Below, piece after piece: positions 50,453 to 61,300 of a DNA stretch of 64,000 nucleotides; within the stretch, counting starts at the first letter, position 1, and each line of letters starts with the position of its first letter. The stretch covers positions 3,792,017 to 3,856,016 of the forward strand of contig NZ_JQML01000001.1 of the NCBI RefSeq assembly GCF_000744705.1. Direction: 5' to 3'. The position numbers and the translations under genes were made by a program. The DNA comes from Streptacidiphilus albus JL83. GTDB lineage: Bacteria > Actinomycetota > Actinomycetes > Streptomycetales > Streptomycetaceae. The notes under the pieces were generated by a model that did not search any database, was not told the origin of the DNA, and saw nothing but the letters and a program-made list of their open reading frames with translations.

Positions 50453-51474
50453 CAGCCCGCCCGGCCGCTCGCCTCAGCCTGCCGGACCGCGTCGCGGTAG
50501 CGGCGGGCGGCGGCGCGGAGCTCCGCCTCCGGGTCGAGGCCGCGCTGCTGCGCCCGGAAGACCAGCTCCAGCAGCTGCCCGCCGAGGTCGTCCGGACCGG
50601 CCTCGGGCAGGACCGGGGCGACGCCCGCCCTGGTCGCCCGGGAGTGCAGCTTGGCCGCCAGCGCCAGCGCCGGCTGGGCCAGCGGGACGCCGTCCACGGC
50701 GGAGTCGCGCTGCTTCTCCACCGCCTTCAACTGCTCCCAGTTGGCCTCGACATGCTCGGCCGTGGGAGCGCCGGCGCCGCCGAAGACATGGGGGTGGCGG
50801 TAGGTCAGCTTCTCGACGATGCCGCCCGCGACATCGTCGATGTCGAACGGCGCGACCGGGTCCTCCTCGGCGATCCGGGCATGGAAGAAGACCTGGAGCA
50901 GAACGTCCCCCAGCTCTTCGAGAACCGCCTCGCGGTCGCCCTCCTCGATCGCCTCGACCAGCTCGAACGCCTCCTCGACCAGGTACTTGACCAGTGACTG
51001 GGGCGTCTGTGCGGCGTCCCAGGGGCAGCCGCCGGGCGAGCGCAGCCGGTCCATCACCGCGACCAGGTCGAGCAGCCGCGCGCCGGGCAGGTCGTAGGAG
51101 CCGGGCAGGGTCTCGATCTCCGGCATCGGGTGGTCCAGCGGGTCGGGTCCGCCCTCGACCGCGAGCCGGGCGAGCGAGTCGGTCAGCCCCGGGTCGCCGT
51201 CCGCCCCGGTGATCCAGACCACGTGGGTGCCGGGGACGGCGGCCTGGACCAGGGTCCGGCCCAGGACGTAGGGCTCCACGTCCACGATCCCGACCTCGAC
51301 GCCCGCCTGCCGCACATACGGCAGTTGCGGGTGGGTCGGGTCGCCGGCCAGGACCTGGGAGGCCCCGCGCAGGGCCTCCCAGGCCGGCCAGGACAGCAGT
51401 CCGGCCGCGACGCGGTGGGTGCTGTGGAGGAGGACGAGACGTCCCGGGGCCAGGTTGCTGTCGTTGTCTGCCAC
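50452..51474 (-). CDS. mazG: MazG nucleoside triphosphate pyrophosphohydrolase
   Basis: 340 residues from the GTG at 51474. The N-terminal ~110 residues are a tetrapyrrole-methylase-like remnant region as in mycobacterial MazG (LVLLHSTHRVAAGLLSW). The catalytic all-alpha core is CPWDAAQTPQSLVKYLVEEA, with ELVEAIEEGDREAVLEELGD and the metal ligands ExxE-12-28-ExxD. It hydrolyses aberrant NTPs to NMP and PPi, protecting against oxidised nucleotides. First gene of a MazG-nfi-LLM run. Confidence 0.92.
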   Translation of the reverse strand: MADNDSNLAPGRLVLLHSTHRVAAGLLSWPAWEALRGASQVLAGDPTHPQLPYVRQAGVEVGIVDVEPYVLGRTLVQAAVPGTHVVWITGADGDPGLTDSLARLAVEGGPDPLDHPMPEIETLPGSYDLPGARLLDLVAVMDRLRSPGGCPWDAAQTPQSLVKYLVEEAFELVEAIEEGDREAVLEELGDVLLQVFFHARIAEEDPVAPFDIDDVAGGIVEKLTYRHPHVFGGAGAPTAEHVEANWEQLKAVEKQRDSAVDGVPLAQPALALAAKLHSRATRAGVAPVLPEAGPDDLGGQLLELVFRAQQRGLDPEAELRAAARRYRDAVRQAEASGRAG

Positions 51475-51486
51475 GACACGAACCTA

Positions 51487-53678
51487 CTAGTCGCTGCTCT
51501 TCGGCTGCGTCAGGTCGTAGAGCGTGACGCCGTCCACGGTCTTGGCGGTGTAGTGCGCGGTGACCCAGCTGGAGATCTGCTCGGAGTCGCCGCTGCCGCT
51601 GCTGCCGTTCGCCCCGGTGCCGCCGCCAATGAAGTAGTGGATGCGTCCGGCACGGACATAGGCCTCGAACTGGGCCAGGCTGGGCGCCGGGTCAGTGCCG
51701 TTGAAGCCGCCGACGGCCATCACCGGATCGCCGGTGGCGAGTTGGTAACCGGCGGCGTTCTGCGAACCGATCCCGGCGGCGACCCAGGTGTAGGCCGAGG
51801 CGTCCGCCTTGAGCAGCGCGGTGACAGCGGCGCCGGGGTCGGAGCCGTTGAGCAGGGTGCCGATGCCGGCGCCGCCGCCCATGCCCGCGCCGCCGCCCGC
51901 CCCGCCCCGGGGCCCGCCCGCAGCGGCTCCCGTCCCGGTGCCCGTGCCCGCGCCGGTACCCGCGCCGGTGCCGCCCGGGAAGCCGCCGCCGGGGAAGCCG
52001 CCGGTGCCGCCGCCGCCCTGCTGCGGCGTCCGGCCACCCGCCTGACCGCCGCCCTGACCGCCTGCGCTGCCCGCGCTGCCCGCGCCGCCCGCGCCGCCGG
52101 TGGGCGGCGTGCCCTGCCGGGCCCCGGCCGTCCCCGGCCCCCGCCGCCACCCGGGAAGCCACCGCCGCCGCCGAAGCCGCCGGGGCCGCCGGACGTCACC
52201 GTCGGGCCCGCGCTCGGCAGCGAGCCGCTGTGCGCGGTCCCGACCGTCTGCAAGGTGTACGCCGCCGGCCCGGCCAGCCCGGCCGCCAGCCCGGCCAGGG
52301 CCAGCACCGCCGCGATCCGGCCCGGCAGGTGCCCGGCGAAGGCCAGGCCCAGCGCCGCCAGCAGCCCGACGATCAGCACCGCGTAGCGCAGCCACGGCAG
52401 CCAGTCCGGGCTGCGCTGCAGCAGCACGTACGCCGTCACCGCCGTCGCGCCGACGGCCAGCGCCAGCGTCCCGGACGCGAACCAGCTGCGGCGCTGCGCC
52501 CGGAGCAGGGCGGAGCCCATGCCGACCAGGGCAGCGAGGTAGGGCGCCAGGGCGACGTTGTAGTAGGGGTGGAAGATGCCCTTCATCAGACTGAAGGTGA
52601 GGAAGGTGGTGACCAGCGCCAGCCCCCAGAGCAGGAACGCGGCGCGGACCGGGTCGGTCCGGCGGGCCCGGCGGGTCAGCCAGAGCCCGGCCAGCAGCAT
52701 CACGAACGCGGCCGGCAGCAGCCAGGCGATCTGGCCGCCCATGTCGGAGCCGAAGAGCCGGGTGAGCCCGGTCGCACCCCACATCCCGGTGGAGCCGGCT
52801 GCTCCGCCGCCGCCCCCGCCCACGCTGCCGGTCTCGGAGCCGTCGAGCCGCCCGAAGCCGTTGTAGCCGAAGGTGAGTTCGAGGAAGCTGTTGTCCTGGC
52901 TGCCGCCGACGTACGGCCGGTACTGGGCCGGGGTCAGTTCGACGATCGCGACCCACCAGCCGCCGCTGACGACCATCACGATCAGCGCCAGTCCCAGCTG
53001 CCGGACCCGGCGCCAGACGCCGGTCGGCGCGAGCGCGGCGTAGGTCAGGCCGAGCGCCGGGACGATCAGGAACGCCTGCAGGGTCTTGGTCAGGAAGGCG
53101 GTCCCGATGCAGGCGCCCGCCAGCAGCAGCCAGCCGGTCCTGGCCTGCTCCTGGGCCCGGAGCACGGCATAGCCGGCCAGTGTGAGCAGCAGCGCGAGCA
53201 GGGCGTCGGGGTTGTTGAAGCGGAACATCAGCGCCGCGACCGGGGTCAGCGCCAGCGCCGCCCCGGCGACCAGTCCGGCCCCGGCCGAGAAGCGCCGCCG
53301 GACGGCGGCGTACACCACCGCGACGGTGGCCACCCCCTCCAGCGCCTGCGGGGCCAGGATGGCCCAGGAGTTGACGCCGAAGATCCGGGTCGAGAGCTCC
53401 ATCGCCCACAGCGCCGCCGGGGGCTTGTCCACGGTGATGAAGTTGGCGGCGTCGGAGGAGCCGAAGAACAGCGCCTCCCAACTCCTGGTGCCGGCCTGGA
53501 CGGCGGCGGAGTAGAACTGGTTGGCCCAGCCGGAGGCGCTGAGGTCCCAGAGGTACAGCACGGCGGTGACCAGCAGCAGGCCGAGGAAGGCGGGCCTGGC
53601 CCAGCGCGGGTCCGGCGGGCGGACGGGTCCGGCGGGGCCGTCCTCGGCGATGGTCGGTTCGGGCAGGGTCGCGGTCAT
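51487..53678 (-). pseudogene. GT39-family glycosyltransferase, frameshifted in Gly-rich linker
   Basis: ArnT/PMT-like membrane glycosyltransferase (GT39). The 5' frame from the ATG at 53678 has about a dozen membrane helices and the catalytic acidic loop region SSDAANFITVDKPPAALWAM with NNPDALLALL. In the Gly-rich linker (TSGGPGGFGGGGGFPGGG) the frame then becomes Ala/Arg-rich and loses sense. A +1 shift near 52,132-52,135 (a C4 run on the plus strand) restores a family-like end: GGFPGGG repeats, then LLKADASAYTWVAAGIG and PVMAVGGFNGTDPAPSLAQF. The joined protein would be about 730 residues. Cause may be a real mutation or a sequence error in a GC homopolymer. Confidence 0.8.
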
Positions 53679-53788
53679 CTCTCGGCGCCTTCTCGATCGT
53701 CGGCGAGCATCGTCAGCGAGCTCTGGGCTGGCTTCCAATGTCACGGACGGCGCTGTCGCCGGGGTGTGCCGAACCTGTGAACGATCTG

Positions 53789-55321
53789 TCAGCCCGTCAG
53801 GGCGACGGCGGCCTCCGGCAGCCGGACGGTGAAGACGGTGCTGCCGGGTCGGCTGGCGACGCCGACCTCGCCCCGGTGCGAGGCGACCACGGCGGAGACG
53901 ATGGCCAGGCCGAGCCCGGTGCTTCCGGCCGCGCGGGAGCGCGAGTGGTCGCCCCGGGCGAAGCGCTCGAAGACCGTGGACAGCAGTTCGGGCGGGATGC
54001 CGGGGCCGTCGTCCTCGATGGTGAGCTCGCAGACCCCGCCGGAGGAGGTCACCGAGGTGGTCACCACCGTCCCGACCGGGGTGTGCTTGCCGGCGTTGGC
54101 GAGCAGGTTGACCAGGACCTGGTGCAGCCGGTGCGGGTCGCCGTCGACGACCACCGGATCGTCCGGGAGCCGGATCTGCCACCGGTGGTCGGGGTTGGCG
54201 GCGTGGGCGTCCCGGACGGCGTCCACGACCAGCGGCGAGAGGTCGACCGGCTCGCGTTCCAGCGGGCGGCCGGCGTCCAGCCGGGCGAGCAGCAGCAGGT
54301 CCTCGACCAGTCGGGTCATCCGGGCGGCCTCGGACTCGATCCGGCTGAGCGCGTAGGCGGTGTCCGGCGGTACGGGTTCGCGACCGCGCCGGGTCAGTTC
54401 GGCGTAGCCGGCGATGGAGGCGAGCGGGGTGCGCAGCTCGTGGCTGGCGTCGGCGACGAACTGCCGGACCCGGGTCTCGCTGGCCTGACGGGCGGCCAGG
54501 GCGCCGGAGACGTGGTCGATCATCCGGTTGACCGACTCGCCGACCTGTCCGGCCTCGGTGCGCGGGTCGGTGTCGGCGTCGGGCACCCGGACCAACTCGC
54601 CGACCTCGCCCCGGTGCAGCGAGAGCCGGGAGATCCGGGCGGCGGTGGCGGCGACCCGGTCCAGCGGCCGCAGCGAGAGCCGGATCACGGCGGCGGTGAG
54701 GAAGACCGCGCCGATGACGCCGAGCGCGGTGATCACCACCTCGATGGTCACCAGCTCGTTGACGGTGCTCTCGACCTGGGCCAGCGGCATGCCGATGAAG
54801 ATCTCGGTGCCGGCCGGCGCCTGCTGGCCGAGCACCATGTAGTCGCCGTACCCCGGGAGCGCGACCTGGTGGTAGCGGCCGTCGGCGGGTACCGCGGTCA
54901 GCGCGGACTGCTGGGCGGTGGTGAGCGCGGTCAGCTGTCCCTGGGTGTCGCTCAGCTTGTTCATGCCGGACGAGATCACGCTCCCGCCCTGGAGCACGGC
55001 TGCCACAGTGTCGGGCTGCTGGCCGGGGAAGTTCAGGAACTGGACGCTGTCCATCGGCCGGCCGCCGCCCACACCACTGGCACCGGCACCGCCGGTGCCC
55101 GGCTGCCCGCCCCCGCCGTGCGGCTGACCGCTGACCTGAACGGCGGTCTGCGCGGTGTTGTTGAGCTGGGTCTCCAGGTTCGCCGTCAGGTGCGCCTTCA
55201 GCAGCACCGTGGTCGACAGCGCGATGACCCCGCCGAGCAGGGCCATCAGCACCGTGGTCGTCACCAGCAGCCTGGTCCGCAGGGACCAGGTCGACCAGCG
55301 ACGGAACCAGCCCCTCCTCAC
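53789..55321 (-). CDS. Two-component sensor histidine kinase
   Basis: 510 residues from the GTG at 55321 (overlaps the regulator stop as GTGA). Two membrane helices (residues ~17-40 and ~190-213) flank an extracellular sensor with a Gly-rich loop. A HAMP region follows, then the phospho-acceptor H-box DASHELRTPLASIAGY, N-box LHQVLVNLLANAGKHT, and G-boxes DDGPGIPPEL and GSTGLGLAIV. It senses an unknown envelope or extracellular signal and phosphorylates the adjacent OmpR-type regulator. Confidence 0.93.
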   Translation of the reverse strand: MRRGWFRRWSTWSLRTRLLVTTTVLMALLGGVIALSTTVLLKAHLTANLETQLNNTAQTAVQVSGQPHGGGGQPGTGGAGASGVGGGRPMDSVQFLNFPGQQPDTVAAVLQGGSVISSGMNKLSDTQGQLTALTTAQQSALTAVPADGRYHQVALPGYGDYMVLGQQAPAGTEIFIGMPLAQVESTVNELVTIEVVITALGVIGAVFLTAAVIRLSLRPLDRVAATAARISRLSLHRGEVGELVRVPDADTDPRTEAGQVGESVNRMIDHVSGALAARQASETRVRQFVADASHELRTPLASIAGYAELTRRGREPVPPDTAYALSRIESEAARMTRLVEDLLLLARLDAGRPLEREPVDLSPLVVDAVRDAHAANPDHRWQIRLPDDPVVVDGDPHRLHQVLVNLLANAGKHTPVGTVVTTSVTSSGGVCELTIEDDGPGIPPELLSTVFERFARGDHSRSRAAGSTGLGLAIVSAVVASHRGEVGVASRPGSTVFTVRLPEAAVALTG

Positions 55322-56082
55322 CGGACCGGAGCGGTCGCGTCGGCGGGCTTCAGTACGTAGCCGGCGCCGCGCATGGTGTGGATCATCGGCACCCGGCCGG
55401 CGTCGATCTTGCGCCGCAGGTACGAGATGTAGAGCTCGACCACATTGCCCTGGCCGCCGAAGTCGTAGGACCAGACCCGGTCCAGGATCTGCGGCTTGCT
55501 GAGCACCCGGCGCGGGTTGCGCATCAGGAAGCGCAGCAGCTCGAACTCGGTGGCGGTGAGCCGGATCGGGTCGCCGCCGCGGAAGACCTCGTGGCTGTCC
55601 TCGTCCAGGACCAGGTCGCCGACCGACAGCACCGACTCGGCCCGCGCGGCGGCGGCGCCGGAGCGGCGCAGCAGGCCGCGCAGCCGGGCGACGACCTCCT
55701 CCAGGCTGAACGGCTTGGTCACGTAGTCGTCACCGCCGGCGGTGAGGCCGGCGATGCGGTCCTCGACGGCGTCCTTGGCGGTGAGGAACAGGACGGGCAC
55801 GTCGTGCTGGTCGGCCCGCATCCGGCGCATCACTTCGAGGCCGCTGAGGTCGGGCAGCATGACGTCGAGGATGACGGCGTCGGGTCGGAACTCCCGGGCC
55901 GCGCGCAGGGCCGTGGCACCGTCACCGGCGGTGGCGGTCTTCCAGCCCTCGTAGCGGAGGGCCATCGAGAGCAGATCGGCGAGCGGGGCCTCGTCGTCGA
56001 CGACCAGCACGCGCACCGGTGAGCCGTCGGGACGGCGCAGGTCGGTGGTGGCCGCGTCGGAAGCAGGGGGCGTCGAAGTCAT
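55318..56082 (-). CDS. OmpR-family response regulator
   Basis: 254 residues from the ATG at 56082 (a longer frame to 56,106 is possible). Receiver: VLVVDDEAPLADLLS (acidic pocket), AVILDVMLPDLSGLEV (phospho-Asp), VLFLTAKDAVEDR (Thr), YVTKPFSLEEV (Lys). DNA-binding winged helix: VLSVGDLVLDEDSHEVFRG to LRRKIDAGRVPMIHTMRGAGYVL. Pairs with the kinase downstream; the GT39 gene that follows is a candidate target. Confidence 0.94.
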   Translation of the reverse strand: MTSTPPASDAATTDLRRPDGSPVRVLVVDDEAPLADLLSMALRYEGWKTATAGDGATALRAAREFRPDAVILDVMLPDLSGLEVMRRMRADQHDVPVLFLTAKDAVEDRIAGLTAGGDDYVTKPFSLEEVVARLRGLLRRSGAAAARAESVLSVGDLVLDEDSHEVFRGGDPIRLTATEFELLRFLMRNPRRVLSKPQILDRVWSYDFGGQGNVVELYISYLRRKIDAGRVPMIHTMRGAGYVLKPADATAPVR

Positions 56083-56233
56083 GGTCGTACGGTGCCCAGA
56101 GAACATGAAAAAGCACTGAGGCTGTTCTGTGGTGTCCCTGTGGATTCAGTATCGAACCGGTAAGGCCGCCCTACCTCATCTTGACAAGGACCATGCCGAC
56201 AACCCGGAAAGGTGACAGACCTCATAGCGCTCC

Positions 56234-56974
56234 TCAGAGCAGACCGAGGTCTCCCAGCTCCTTGTGGAGGTCCTGCCGTTCGCCGCCGGCCGGGCCCGGC
56301 AGGGCGACCGTCCCGGTGCTCGGGCCACCCGCCGGGTCGACGGCGGCGGGGGCCGGTCCGGGGATCCCGGCCGGGGTCCGGCGGTCCCGCAGCAGCCAGG
56401 CTCCGGCGATTCCGCCGACCAGTCCGCCCAGGTGCGCCAGCCAGCTCACGCCCGGCGTGCCGGGCAGCGCGATGGTCACCAGATAGGCGAAGGAGGCCGC
56501 CATCACCAACCCGATCAGGGTGTCGATCAGGTGCCGGTCGAAGATCCCGCGCAGTACGACGTAGCCGAAGTAGCCAAAGATGAGGCCGCTGGCCCCGACG
56601 CCCAGGGTGTTCGGGTCCTGGAAGAACCAGACCGCGAGCCCGCTGGTGACCGCGACCAGCAGGGTGAGCCAGAGGAACCGGACCACGCCCCGGTAGGCGG
56701 CCAGGAAGCCGAAGACGAACAGCGGTCCGGAGTTGCCCTCGATGTGCTGCCAGCTGAAGTGGAGGAACGGCGCGGAGAAGACGTCGGGCAGCCGGTCGAC
56801 CCGTTCCGGGATCAGTCCGTAGTCCGTGTCGAGCCGGTAGTGCCCGGCCCAGTTGACGATCTGGACGGCCCAGATCAGCACCATGAACCCGAACATCACG
56901 AAGAACGCCTTGCGTGCTTCGGCGATCATCTCCTCGGCCGACTGCGGTCCGGTGCCCCGCCATGCCTGACTCAT
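56234..56974 (-). CDS. Rhomboid-family intramembrane serine protease
   Basis: 246 residues. Six membrane helices. Catalytic Ser in LGVGASGLIFGYFGYV (GASG) and His in VSWLAHLGGLVGGIAGAWL; the oxyanion-associated HFSWQHIEGN lies in helix 2. It cleaves transmembrane substrates within the lipid bilayer. The C-terminal ~40 residues are a Pro/Gly-rich tail. The start is taken at MSQAWRGTG (56974); an upstream start at 56992 is possible. Confidence 0.88.
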   Translation of the reverse strand: MSQAWRGTGPQSAEEMIAEARKAFFVMFGFMVLIWAVQIVNWAGHYRLDTDYGLIPERVDRLPDVFSAPFLHFSWQHIEGNSGPLFVFGFLAAYRGVVRFLWLTLLVAVTSGLAVWFFQDPNTLGVGASGLIFGYFGYVVLRGIFDRHLIDTLIGLVMAASFAYLVTIALPGTPGVSWLAHLGGLVGGIAGAWLLRDRRTPAGIPGPAPAAVDPAGGPSTGTVALPGPAGGERQDLHKELGDLGLL

Positions 56975-57045
56975 CTTCTTGCACCCCCTCACACCAAACC
57001 CTAGAGCGTGCCGGGGCGTGGCGGCACCCGCAATCCCGGACGGGA

Positions 57046-58083
57046 CTACAGCGCCTTGATCCCCCAGCGGTGCACGACCCGCTGCCCGGGCTCCAGCCGG
57101 AGCACGTCCTCACCCGTGGCGAAGGCGTTCGGCGGGCAGCTCATCGGCTCCACCGCCACCCCCGCGCGCCGGTAGCCGCCGGGCAGGCCGTCGGCCGAGT
57201 AGAGCTGCAGCCAGCCGATCTCCTCGCCGACCCACAGCTCCACCCCGCGGGTGCCGTCGGCGCTGCTCAGCCGGACCCGGGCGCGGCCGTCGCCGTCCCG
57301 GGCCAGGTCGGTGTAGGCGGTGTCCAGCCGGGTGTCGCCGACCTGCCGGGGCTTGCGGAAGTCGTAGCCGGTGCCCTCGACCGACTCCCGGCCGGTCGGG
57401 ATCAGCCGCTCGTCCACCGGGATCCAGGTGTCGGCGGGCAGTTCCAGCACCGTCTCGTCCAGGCTGCCGGCGCCCATGCCGAGCGTCAGATAGGGGTGGG
57501 CGCCGATGCCGTACGGGGCGGCGGTCGGTCCCACGTTGCGGGCGGTGACCTCGGCGGTCAGCCCGGACTCGTCCAGCCGGTAACCGGCCGTCAGGTCCAG
57601 GATGTGCGGGTAGCCGTGCATCGGGTAGAGCCGCAGTCCGAAGCGGACCGACGCGGCGTCCTCGGCCACGACCCGCCAGGGCAGCCAGCGGACGAAGCCG
57701 TGGCTGGCGTTGTGGGTGGGCGGCTCACTGATGTCGAGCTGCTGGTCCTGGCCGTCGAAGTGGTAGCGGCCGTCGCGGACCCGGTTCGGCCAGGGGATCA
57801 GCAACTGCCCGGCCGCGCCGGGGGGCGGCTGCTCCCCCGGGTACTTGACGACCAGTGGGCGCCCGCGGTGGCTGAGCGCGCGCAGACCCGCGCCGACCCC
57901 GGTGAGCACCGCCCGGTAGTCGCCGAACTCGATCACCTGCTGCGGCCCGGTCGGGGCGGGGAACTCCTCCGGCGGAGCGCCGCGGCGCCGGGCGGCGACG
58001 GCCTTGGGCGCGGCGTCCGCCGGGGTGTTCGCCGGAGCGCTCGCAGGGGTGTTGATCGAGGGCGTGGGGTTCGCGTCGGCCAT
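57046..58083 (-). CDS. Aldose 1-epimerase family protein
   Basis: 345 residues. Galactose-mutarotase fold: LLIPWPNRVRDGRYHFDGQ, NASHGFVRWLPWRV (His), YGIGAHPYLTLG (His), WLQLYSADGLPGGY. It interconverts alpha and beta anomers of aldoses such as glucose or galactose. The first ~40 residues are Pro/Ala-rich and probably disordered. The start ATG at 58083 precedes MADANPTPSIN; a frame to 58,125 is less likely. Confidence 0.9.
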   Translation of the reverse strand: MADANPTPSINTPASAPANTPADAAPKAVAARRRGAPPEEFPAPTGPQQVIEFGDYRAVLTGVGAGLRALSHRGRPLVVKYPGEQPPPGAAGQLLIPWPNRVRDGRYHFDGQDQQLDISEPPTHNASHGFVRWLPWRVVAEDAASVRFGLRLYPMHGYPHILDLTAGYRLDESGLTAEVTARNVGPTAAPYGIGAHPYLTLGMGAGSLDETVLELPADTWIPVDERLIPTGRESVEGTGYDFRKPRQVGDTRLDTAYTDLARDGDGRARVRLSSADGTRGVELWVGEEIGWLQLYSADGLPGGYRRAGVAVEPMSCPPNAFATGEDVLRLEPGQRVVHRWGIKAL

Positions 58084-58337
58084 GGAACCATCGTCGCACG
58101 AACGCCCGACGGACAGGCGTCCCACTGGCCGTCGTCCGCCCCTCCACTGCTAGCCTTTCCTCCTATTTGACATCTGTTCGAACGACGTCGGCAGCAGCGG
58201 GGGCCGGGGCCGTTCGCGCCCGGGCGCGACCACGGGCGGCACGCACACTCACCAGGCATTTCCGGAAGCCCGGGAACTGGCGGGGGGAGGGGTTCCCCCG
58301 GCCGACCGGCTCACGAAGCAGGGGCAGGGGCACCACG

Positions 58338-61300
58338 TTGGCAGCACGACATGGGCGCAGGAGATCGAGGATCTGGGCGGGGGCGGCGGCGACGCTGGTG
58401 GTCGGCGCGCTGGTGGTCGGCGCCGTGGCGGAGGCCGCCCCGGGTACCGAGACCCGGACCGAGCCCGTCGCGGACAGCAGCGCCACGCCTTTCGGCCTGC
58501 AGAGTGACTTCGCCTCTGCCGCAGCCGAGTTCCACGTGCCGGTGAGCGTGCTGCTCGCCGTCTCCTACCAGGAGACCCTCTGGGAGTCGCACGACGGACA
58601 GCCCAGCAGCACCGGCAACTACAACGTCATGGGCCTGACCGAGGTCGACTCCTCGAACGTGGCCCGGCTCAGCGCCGCCGACAAGCTGGGCGACCTGAAC
58701 GCGGCCGGCGACGGCAGGCAGCACCCGGCTCCCTCGGCCGCGGAGTTGGCGACCATCGACACGGTCGACATGAACGCACCCGCGCTGCACACCCTGGACG
58801 CGGCGGCGGCGCTCATCAAGGAGCCCGACGTCCAGCTCCGGATCAGCATGAAGCAGAGCGTGCGCGGCGGTGCGGCGCTGCTCGCCTCCTACGAGCGGAA
58901 GCTGGACGGCTCGCTGCCCGCCGACGCCGGCGCCTGGTACCCGGCCGTCGCCGAGTACGACCAGGCCGCGGACCGGACCACGGCGGCGCAGTTCGCCGAC
59001 CGGGTCTACGCCACGATCAGCTCCGGGGCCTCGCTCACCACGACCGACGGCCAGGTCGTCACGCTGCCCGCGAGCCCGTCCATACAGCCGCAGACCGACC
59101 GGCTGCCCGCGCTGGACCTCCGCTCGGCGGCGGTCCCGACCGGCTCGGGCCCGGCCCCCGAGTGCCCCGCCGGTCTCTCCTGCACCTTCACCGCCGCGGC
59201 CGGCGACAAGTACGACGTCGCCGACCGCCCCGCGGACGGCGACACCATCCGGCAGATCGTGATCGACGACACCGAGGGCGCCTCGACGGACTCGGCGGTC
59301 GACGGGTTCGCGTCCCCGGCCGGCATGGCCGCCAGCGCGCACTACGTCATCGGTTCCGACGGCTCGGTCACCCAGCTGGTCCCGACCGGGGACATCGCCT
59401 TCGACGCCGCCAACAAGACCGTCAACATGCACTCGGTGGGCATCGACAACGTCGGCTTCGCGCGCGGCAGCTGGTACACCGAGCAGGAGTACGAGACCAC
59501 CGCCGCCCTGGTGCAGTACCTGGCCGGCCGCTTCAGCATCCCGCTGGACCGGGACCACGTCATCGGCCACGACGACGCGCCGTACGCGCTGGACGCCTTC
59601 GTCGGCTCGCAGCAGTACGACCCGGGCGTCTACTGGAACTGGGGCCACCTGCTGGCCCTGGTCGGCGCCCCGCTGAGCGGCAACGGCCAGGCCGTGGTGG
59701 GCGGCACCGTGACCATCGCCCCCTCCTACGGCAGCGGCAACGAGCCGACGGTGACCGACTGCGTCGACCCGGCCGGGAAGGCGACCGCCTGTGTGCCGCA
59801 GCCGACGAACTTCGTCTACCTGCACACCCAGCCCGCGGCCGGCTCGCCGCTGCTGTCGGACCCGGAGCTGTCCGGCGCCGGGATGACCCCGGCCACCACC
59901 GACAGCGCCGACGTCAGCGACAAGGCGGTGTACGGGCAGACCTTCGTCGTCGCCCAGCTCTCCGGGAACTGGACCGGGATCTACTACGGCGGGTCGATCG
60001 GCTGGTTCTACAACCCCGGCGGCATCAACGCCTATGCCAACAACGCCCCTTCGGACACCCTGGTGGTCACCCCGGCGGTCGGCCGGACCGGCATCCCGGT
60101 GTACGGCCGGGCCTACCCCGAGCTCAGCGCCTACCCGGCGGCCCTGCAGACCCCGGCCGTGCAGGCCGCCGACTCGCTGGCGATCGCTCCGCTCAGCCAG
60201 TACTCGATCAAGGCGGGCCAGGCCTACACGGCCACGCCCGAGGTCGCGGGCGACTACTACAGCAACTCGGACGTCGATCCGAAGGACACCGACTGCGCCA
60301 CCCCGAGCGACTGCTTCATGGTCATCGGCGACACCATGTACTACCCGATCCGCTACAACCACCGGCTGGCCTTCGTGAAGGCCTCGGACGTGCAGGTGAT
60401 AACGGCGGCCACGCCGCCGGTCGGCACCTTCACGCCGGTCGCGCCGACACCGGTCCTGGACACCACCACCGGCCTGGGCGCGCCGCAGGCCAAGGTGGCG
60501 GCGGGCCACAGCATCGCCCTGCAGGTCCAGGGCGCGCCCGGGCTCCCGGCCTTCGGGGTGACCGCGGTCGTCCTCACCGTCACCGTGACCGACCCGACCG
60601 GCACCGGCTACGTCTCGGTGTACCCGGACGGCCAGCCCAGGTCCGCCCTGTCCAACGTGAACTTCGGCGTGGGCGAGTCGATATCGAACCAGGTGATCGC
60701 CCAGGTCGCGAACGGCAAGGTCGACCTGTACGACAACGCCGGCACCGTCGACCTGGCCGCCGACGTCACCGGCTACTACACCAACGACCCCAGCGGTTCG
60801 CGGCTGGTGGGCGTCGGACCGACGCGGATCCTGGACACCACCACCGGCCTGGGCGCGGCCAAGGCCCCGGTCGGAGCGGGCAGCAGCATCGCCCTGAAGG
60901 TCGCCGGCGCGCCCGGCTCCGGGGTCCCGGCCGCCGGGGTGACCGCGGTGGTGCTGAACGTCACCGCGACCGACGCCACGGCGGCGGGCCACCTCACCGC
61001 CTACCCGAGCGGCCTGGCCGGCGTCCCCGCGGTGTCGAGCCTGAGCTACGCCAAGTCCTCCACCGTCTCCGGCCTGGTGACCGTGCCGGTGGGCGGCGAC
61101 GGCGCGGTGGACCTCCGCAGCAGCGCCGGCACGGTCGACCTGACCGCCGACGTCACCGGCTACTTCACCGCGAGCGGGGGCGGGTCGGCCTTCCACAGCG
61201 CCGACCCGCTGCGGCTGATGGACACCCGCTACGGAACCGGCGTGCGCAAGGGCCCGGTCGGCCCCGGCGCGAGCGTGGTGCTCCCGGTGGCCGGGGTGCC

